From Pyxicephalus adspersus (taxonomy: Eukaryota > Chordata > Amphibia > Anura > Pyxicephalidae), in NCBI RefSeq assembly GCF_032062135.1, contig NC_092862.1:45997539-46061538 (forward strand): a stretch of DNA of 64,000 bases. The letters run 5' to 3'. The notes below the pieces were generated by a model. It had not been told where the DNA came from. It did no database searches and worked only from the letters and a program-made list of their open reading frames with translations. Positions 57,300-64,000 of this stretch are shown here, in pieces. Each line of letters starts with the position of its first letter. Position 1 is the stretch's first letter. A program made the translations under genes and the position numbers.

Positions 57300-58790
57300 A
57301 GGCTCTATGTTTTCTTGTGACAAGTTGATTTAAGGGTTACACTTACAAGGTTAATGCCCAATTTAAAGCTGTGCAATCAGCAGGTAGAGCGACCTTTCTT
57401 TAATTCACCTCGTCATCCTACGCATACTAGTTTTATCCCAAACATTTTGCTGCAACTGCTAGGAGTTGCTTGAGGGATAGTATCACAGGGCTTGCAAAGA
57501 AAAATATGAAATCATTATTTCCATCATTACTTATTAGTTTGTAATCAAGCCCCCACAATCTTTGGAAACAATGTAACTTAAAAAGTTCCACAGTAAATTT
57601 TAGGGCTGACATACATAGCAAAATAATTTTAGGTTTTGCTTTCCCTTGAGTTAGTGAATAAAACTTCAGCTTAAATGCTAGTTAAATGTAAACCACATCC
57701 AGGAAATGTCTGCTGTATATTTAAATTGTACAAGTCTGTAATTTGTTTTGTTGTTGTGTTTGGAGCAGCAATTAGCAGCCATTAATCTTCTTTGAAAACC
57801 CCTTTGTGTTTAATTCTGCATACCAATAAAGGCCATGGTTCTGTTTTGCCCTCATTTATTCCAAAGGAGAATCTTTTAGAGGAGAATGACATAGATTTAA
57901 GGAAATAAATATGAATTCAGAGAATGTGAAACAAAAGTAACCTTTTAGGTAGTATGGGGACATTTCACAAAGGGCAAACAGCATTTATAAGCAAGTGAAT
58001 TTAGTTCTTAAACAGCAGTAATAATGGAAAAAGTGAAAATGGCACTCACTCAAAAAAAATTGAAATCTAGAAAATATTGGAATTTAACTATAGAGGCGTT
58101 ACAGAAGTCTGCTGTTAAAATTATTTTGCTCTGTTAAGCATCTGCATTGTAATTGTATATTTTGGCTTTTACACTCCAAAGAACTGATACACTAATTTTT
58201 GCTTAATTCAAAGTAAACCTAAAGGGACAGTTTAAGGGCTCCTGAGTCTTTACAGGACATTGTGTTTTCTGTTAAACAAGCCAAATGTTCTCCTGTTCCT
58301 GACAAATAAGTGTTTGCACAATTAATCCATAAATGTTGTTCTTGCTACATTTGGGTTGCCTTTGCATAAAGCTGAATTTAAAATAAGGTTGGCAATTACA
58401 AGGCTTCTATGTGTGTGTGAGCTCCTTTGTAACGGCTATGTTAACATATTAAAATGTAGCTGATTTTTTAGACTGGAAAACAGGTTAAATATATATTTAA
58501 CAAGTTGTTATATACAGTAAATGATATGTATTAATAATAACAGGGAAAGGGTTTGACCTTAAATAAACTAAAAACCCCCTAGTGAAAATATACTGCATAT
58601 AAATATAACTTTCATAACATCACAATATTTTTAAATAACTTAAATGAAAAAAATCCCATATCACTTTTAGCCTGTACGATACTCTGTATTTTAAATAATT
58701 ACATCAATACTAATACATTAGGTCAACAGTATTTACGTCATCCAAAACTTTTTGATTACACTACTTTCACCTGATTTTATATTGCACTAC
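57300..58790. other. No gene seen; two conserved-element-like patches
   Basis: 57740-57900 (GGAGCAGCAATTAGCAGCC, CATTAATCTTC, CCAATAAAGGCCATGG) and 58240-58450 (GTTTGCACAATTAATCC, GCCTTTGCATAAAGCTG, GGTTGGCAATTACAAGGC) are repeat-free with clustered homeodomain- and octamer-like words. No exon supported. Confidence 0.3.
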
Positions 58791-58799
58791 ATTGCACTA

Positions 58800-60584
58800 A
58801 AATTAAAATTAAAAGTGGCACACAGCTGATGTTAAGAAAGCCAAAAGGAACAAGAAAAGGGCATTCCAAAAATATAAAAATGAAGGATCACCTTCATCAT
58901 TTAAAAACTATAACGAATATAACAAAAGATGTAAAAAGGAGATAAAATGTGCAAAACTTCAAATTGAAAGACATATTGCAAAGGAAAGTAAGGCAAACCC
59001 CAAAACATTTTTAAATATATTAATAGCAAAAAGATCAGATCTGAGCATGTAGGGCCCTTAAAGGATGTCGCTGGGTTGGTAACTGGGGATAAAGACAAGG
59101 CAGATTTACTTAACACTTTTTTTTAGCTCTGTGTATACAAAGGAAAATGGCAGAGCTCAAGTCCAAATTCATAATAGCAATGTCACTGCCTTAAATGAGT
59201 CACAATGGCTCAGAATCGATATGATTGAGAAACAGCTGGGAAAAATAAGGGTGACAAAGCACCAGGACCTTATGTTATATCCACGTGTTCTCAAAAGAGC
59301 TGAGCTCGGTTATTTCAAAGCCATTATTTCTATTTCTTAGAGACTCTTTAGTCATTGGCAAGGTACCAATGGATTGGCGTAAGGCCAATATGGTTCCTAT
59401 CATCCTAAGTCATAACATGACTTCAAGAAAGACAGAAGTTGTCAAACAAATTTACTCTCTTTTTATGAGGAAGTAAGTAAACAGGTGGACAGTGGAGTAG
59501 CAGTTGATATAGTGTACTTGGACTTTGCTAAAGCATTTGACACTGTACCCCACAGATGGTTAATATGCAAGTTAGAGTCAATAGGTTTAGAAAAGTCAAT
59601 CTGTATATGGATAGAGAACTGGCTTAAAGATCGCATCCAGAGAGTTGTAATTAATGATTCATACTCTGAATGGTCTAAGGTTTTTAGTGGTGTACCCCAG
59701 GGATCAGTGTTGGGACCTTTACTGTTTAACATCTTTATAAATGATATAGAGTTTGGGATTAAAAGTACCATTTCTATGTTTGCCGACAACACCAAACTAC
59801 ATAATGGAATTATGTCCATACAGGATGTCTATATTCTACAAGCAGACCTGGATGTATTGTTTGATTGGGCAGCCAAGTGGCAAATTACATTTAATATAGA
59901 TAAATGTAAAATTATGCACTTGGGAGCTAACAACATGCATGCTCCATACTGTCTAGAGGTAATACATTTGGGGGAGTCAGAAATGGAAAAGGATCTGGGG
60001 ATTTTGGTAGATCATAGACCTAATAACAGCATGCAATGCCAAGCTGCAATATCTAAAGCTAACAAAGTACTTTCTTGTATTAAAAGAGGAATAGACTGCA
60101 GAGGTGGAGATATAATCCTGCCTTTGTACAAAGCATTGGTTAGACCACATCTGGAATATGCAGTCCAGTTTTGGGCACAAGTTCACAAAAAGGCCATTTT
60201 TAAATTGGAGAGAGTGCAGAGAAGAGCAACTAAACTAATAAAAGGAATGAAGGAGCTCAGCTATGAGGAGATATTAGCTGAGCTGAATCTTTTCTTCCTT
60301 GAGAAGAGACGTATAAGAGGGGATATGATCACCCTGTGTAAATATATAAATGATCCATATAGAGAACTCTCTTCCCTATTATTAACTTTGAGATTACAAG
60401 GAACAAGAGGGCACTATTTGCGTCTGGAGGAAAAGAAGTTTAAGCTCCGGAGAAGGAAGGGATTCTTCACTGTAAGGTCTGTGAAAATGTGGAATCGGCT
60501 CCCTCAGTTTCAGCAACTACTATAGATTGCTTCAAGAAAAATCTGGATGTTTTTCTAGAAGCACAGAATATAACTGGGTATTAA
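58800..60584 (+). pseudogene. CR1-type LINE ORF2 (reverse transcriptase) remnant
   Basis: This would copy the element's RNA into DNA at a nicked target. Visible in order: NEYNKRCKKEIKCAKLQIER and ESKANPKTFLNIL upstream; VPMDWRKANMVPII (RT block 1), then a deletion that removes the FKKG/NYRPVSLTS region; QVDSGVAVDIVYLDFAKAFDT with the first catalytic Asp; FSGVPQGSVLGPLLFNIFIN; FADNTKL, where the second Asp of the usual FADD is Asn (codon 59788-59790); EKDLGILVDH; LPLYKALVRPHLEYAVQFW; and LERVQRRATKLIKGM. The longest intact frame is 59485-60525. A frame change near 60510 leads to FKKNLDVFLEAQNITGY and a TAA at 60582. Truncation, deletion, frame changes and FADN each indicate an inactive copy. 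Confidence 0.9.
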
Positions 60585-60835
60585 GGCTTTAAAGTAAAAA
60601 TAACAGTGACTGTTGATCCAGGGAACATCTGATTGCCTCATGGAATCAGGAAGGAATTTTTTCCCCTGTTGAAGCAAATTGTACCAGGGTTTTTTTGTTT
60701 GCCTTCCTCTGGACCAACTATGTCTTATAGGGTTTTATATCTGGGATATGTTTATTTCCCTAGTAGTTGAACCTGATGGATTTATGTCATTTTTCAGCCT
60801 AACCTACTATGTAACTTAATGTGACATAGGTATCC
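58800..60835 (+). mobile_element. CR1-type LINE, 5'-truncated
   Basis: Covers the last part of ORF2 and the 3' tail. The 5' end starts mid-ORF (no endonuclease domain), as is usual for target-primed reverse transcription. The 3' part has GATTGCCTCATGGAATCAGG, GGAATTTTTTCCCCTGTTG, GAACCTGATGGATTTATGTC and CTACTATGTAACTTAATG, the CR1/L2-type ending also seen at 37380-37456. Confidence 0.85.
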
Positions 60836-60839
60836 CAGA

Positions 60840-61700
60840 AGGTTCCAGGCCTCCCATTCAGTTTTTACAGCAGTGTCAGTTTTGCAGCAGAAAAACTGCA
60901 GTGAGAAAGGATGTCTGACATGCAAGGGGACAGCTGCACACAGTTATTTTTTTTTTATTCTTCTTCCTAATGGGACTGCTAGGGACCAATAATTGGTATG
61001 TGTTTAGTTCTGCTTCATATGAGAATATACACATTGCATGTATTTTAAAAGTTCCTTTAAAGATTAGATAAATGTTAACGTACACAGCCAGCATTTACCT
61101 TGGCAACTAAGTGGTTAGCAAGGTAAACATCAGTTCATGTTTTAATAAAACCTAGAATAAAATAAACCTAGACAGATCGTAAATACTAATTTAAATGTTA
61201 AATCCATTAAAATTCCTATCTTAGATTGTAGCAATAGGAACAGGTGTCCCAACTGGAGCATCTCTATACTTCTTCAAAAGATCAAAATAATATTATTAGA
61301 AATCATACACAATTTCAGATCTCTCACCTGTGTACCTCTTATAGGCCAGAGCAACTTTTTCATTTTGGTATAGTCTTGTTTATTTGGCGATAACTATCAT
61401 TAGACTTTGGAATTATTAATCCGATACATTTTTGGAATTTTTAATCTGATACAAATTGACAAATAAAAGGCTTATTTTTCCATGGTTGTGTTTTTTTTTA
61501 ATTTATATACACAAACAATGTAAAACAGTTTTATTATCTATGTTTATCATGAAAAATGCAAAAATGAAACAAAAAAAAACAAAACAAACTGCAAAAACTA
61601 ATCTGAATTTTGGGGAGGAGTTGAATATGCTGATTACAGTTAACTAAGGGGTTAAATAGGAACACATACTGGAGGGAATTGCAAAGTGTGATTGTTATTT
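60840..61700. other. No gene seen
   Basis: AT-rich; no supported feature. Confidence 0.5.
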
Positions 61701-61710
61701 CTAAACCCCC

Positions 61711-61736
61711 CACACACACACACACACACACACACA
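61711..61736. repeat. (CA)n microsatellite
   Basis: About 13 CA units after a C run. Confidence 0.97.
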
Positions 61737-61739
61737 CCC

Positions 61740-62390
61740 CTATCCCAAATCCCAAATTTCCTAGTATTCTTCTATTTCCTAATTTTGTCTTTCTTTATTT
61801 CTGTCTCCTTGAAGTGTATCCCCCAACCTCATTGGTGAAATTTACTCCCTTGCCCCCATTTATGTTCTTGAGCCATCTTTTTATAAATTCCTTGAGCTTG
61901 TCTTACCAGACAGAAAGTTAGGGAAACCTCCAACAGCAAAACAGACAAAAAAAAGTTGACTTAGGTTTTAGTATTTCACTACATAAAAATAATGCTGCCT
62001 GTGTCCTGTTAGTTTCTTTCACTTTCTGTCCTGGTAACTTTTTTTTACCGCCAGGAATCTGTCTGACTGATACTATGACTAATAGTAAAACCTGACAGAA
62101 ATTCTAATCGTAATCTAAAAGTGTCTAAAATGTATTATAGATATATTGTAAGCAGTTGTTAATGACCTGGTGAAGTCAGTAATTTTTTTTTTATTTGTAG
62201 CCATTATAAAGAATACTAGTGGGGCAAACAGACCTTATGTCTTTGGTGACTGGTTGTTTGGATTGCAGATTTTCTTGCCAGTGTTTCCTTCAGTACAATC
62301 AAGGGTAAACTCTAGATTAGGTCACCAAAATCAATTTAGGGGGATTAGAGACATGGCAAGGGTAATAAGGCTGCACATTTATATTTTTTG
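61740..62390. other. No gene seen
   Basis: Pyrimidine-rich then AT-rich sequence; no supported feature. Confidence 0.5.
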
Positions 62391-62394
62391 GTAA

Positions 62395-64000
62395 ACCCCA
62401 GGAAAATGCTAATTAGACATTTTTCACCATTAACATAATTTCCTGCACACAGAAATCAAGAGGCCTATTGCTGTAAGTCTTTACAAATCCTTTGTATTGT
62501 AAAAGTCTATCAACATTAGAAACTTGCTGAGAATCAGTGGAATGACATGCACCGTTTTTTGAAAAAGTCCTCTGATTTGCTTATGGAAATTAAACAGTGA
62601 TATAAATTGTTATGCCAAAATGTTATGGACGCCTTGTCATCACATGCAAAAAGCTTGTTAGACATCTAATTCCTAACCCAAGGACATTACAATGACTTTG
62701 GTTCCTGCTTTGCAGCAACACAAAGGCTTGATTTAGTCTGTGGGAATCTGTGCCCAATTTAGCCAAGAGTGCATTTGTGAAGCTAATATTGGTTCAGAAT
62801 ACCCGCTTACAATTAACAGCTGTTTAAGTCTGAAGGTTTGCAGTAGGGTTGAATTGAAATGCTTTTGTTAAGTCTAGTAAATTTCCAAAATCTAAAATTA
62901 TAAAACAATGTCCTTATAGGCCAGGCTTTGTACAAAGTGACAAGCTGAATAAGAAAAGGGCCTTTCCGGAATTGTGCCACAGGACCAGATGAGCACAACT
63001 GTCTAAAATGTATTGGAAAGGTAGGAAAAAGCTTTCACTCTACACTCTTGGATGAGATGACCCTTTCACATTATCCTAATATACAGAAAGTTGTACAAAA
63101 CCATATTTTATGATAATTAAAAGCTTCTATAATTCTTAATATACTTTTCCCATTAAAAATGGTGTGCTTTTAAACATGAAGTACATCTTCCGGTGCCACA
63201 GCATAGCCATTGTATTTTCTCAAGTAACACTACTTAACTCTAAGTAATACTGCCCTTCCAAAGGAATGTTATAAACCCAAGAAACATTTAATCCAGTTTT
63301 CACAAATATGATGGAAATGGGCCAGACATTAAACATGGCAAAATGGAAAAGTGTAATGTATTATTTCACAGGCCAAATAAAGGAGGAGAAACAATGGACA
63401 GTGAAAAATAAAATATAGCCCATTGATCATTGTTTTCATACCCCTCTTCATACATTATATATTGCTCCAGAAAGCAGCAAAATGGGATGAATGTGATAAA
63501 ATTGTCATTTAATCCAACTGGGAAATATATACTGTTTTGCAATATTACAGAGATGCCTACGAGGAGTTGTGCTGCTGCCACAGATCCGTTTTCTTCATTC
63601 TCTTCTTATAGCTTAGACAATTAACCTTTATGCTACCAGGAAAGCAGGCTACACTGTAGTGAACATGGGGTTATTTTGCAATTTTCTTTTCCATCTCTCT
63701 GCAAAGCTATTTGAAGCTAAGGACAATCTGTTCAGCTTAAAACAATAGCATTGAGGTAGTGCACAGAGACTCGCCCACTCCATGGATTTCTTATTGCGAC
63801 ATGTCCACTTCTATTTACACAGATTCCTAAGTGTTCCGCTGGTAATAAAAAGCAATTCTAATGTATAAAAAAACTTCTCTACAGCTAATAGACCTGGGTC
63901 ACTTTTCTGTCTCAAAGGGAATGAAATAATCCATGTGTTGGAATTTCAGAACTTCGTTCCCCCAGCTAGTCCAGCCCGGCTGTAGATTACGGGCAAATAG
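62395..64000. other. Repeat-free stretch, candidate conserved non-coding DNA
   Basis: No repeat family member, microsatellite or long open frame in 1.6 kb, unlike the rest of the window. It contains words such as ATGCTAATTAGACATTTTTC, GGTTCCTGCTTTGCAGC, CTTTGTACAAAGTGAC and GAAACAATGGACAGTG (SOX-like). Conservation is a guess from sequence texture. Confidence 0.3.

Noticed and set aside
57014..57328. 104-codon plus-strand open frame
   Set aside because: Overlaps a SINE fragment and shows no protein family motif.

Overview
This is vertebrate nuclear DNA, AT-rich and almost entirely non-coding. I found no complete host gene. The repeat content points to a frog, probably a ranoid: tRNA-type SINEs with TAA-rich tails, a CR1-like LINE, an abundant fold-back MITE reading GGGCCTGATTTATTAAAGCT, TTAA-flanked piggyBac MITEs, and pogo/Tigger-type and hAT-type MITEs. 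The species call is inference from repeat style. The window looks like an intergenic desert or a large intron.

Layout. 0-8 kb: a CpG-rich repeat fragment at the left edge, a 0.7-kb hAT-type MITE (1888-2593), a second hAT MITE with a plausible 8-bp duplication (3515-3758), three fold-back MITE copies, a SINE and two further MITEs. 8-23 kb: a TA-flanked Tc1/mariner-type MITE (8437-8755), scattered SINEs and MITEs, a consensus CTCF motif (15572-15588), and a G-poor, C-rich tract (22440-23470). 24-30 kb: the most interesting part, a roughly 2.4-kb DNA transposon with a decayed transposase-like gene of a family I cannot assign, an end-only relative 3.3 kb downstream, a hAT MITE and a pogo-type MITE carrying a CTCF-like motif. 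33.5-37.4 kb: a cluster of three cut-and-paste elements: a MITE, an internally deleted pogo/Tigger element, and a 2.5-kb piggyBac element whose transposase has an intron filled by a minisatellite and whose right end is built of hairpins. 37.5-58 kb: sparse repeats, (TA)n arrays, one assembly gap (49581-49648), a GC-rich uncharacterised element (52623-53374), two weak candidate exons and stretches that look like conserved non-coding DNA. 58.8-60.8 kb: a 5'-truncated CR1-type LINE. 61-64 kb: a (CA)n array, then unique-looking DNA.

All recognisable protein-coding sequence belongs to mobile elements, and every copy is broken. Full-length elements appear to have left non-autonomous relatives beside them: the piggyBac element shares its end sequence with at least four MITEs here, the 24-kb element has an end-only copy at 29.6 kb, and the pogo-type fragment shares terminal bases with the MITE at 28.6 kb. 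No operon-like organisation, CRISPR array, rRNA or intact tRNA gene was seen.
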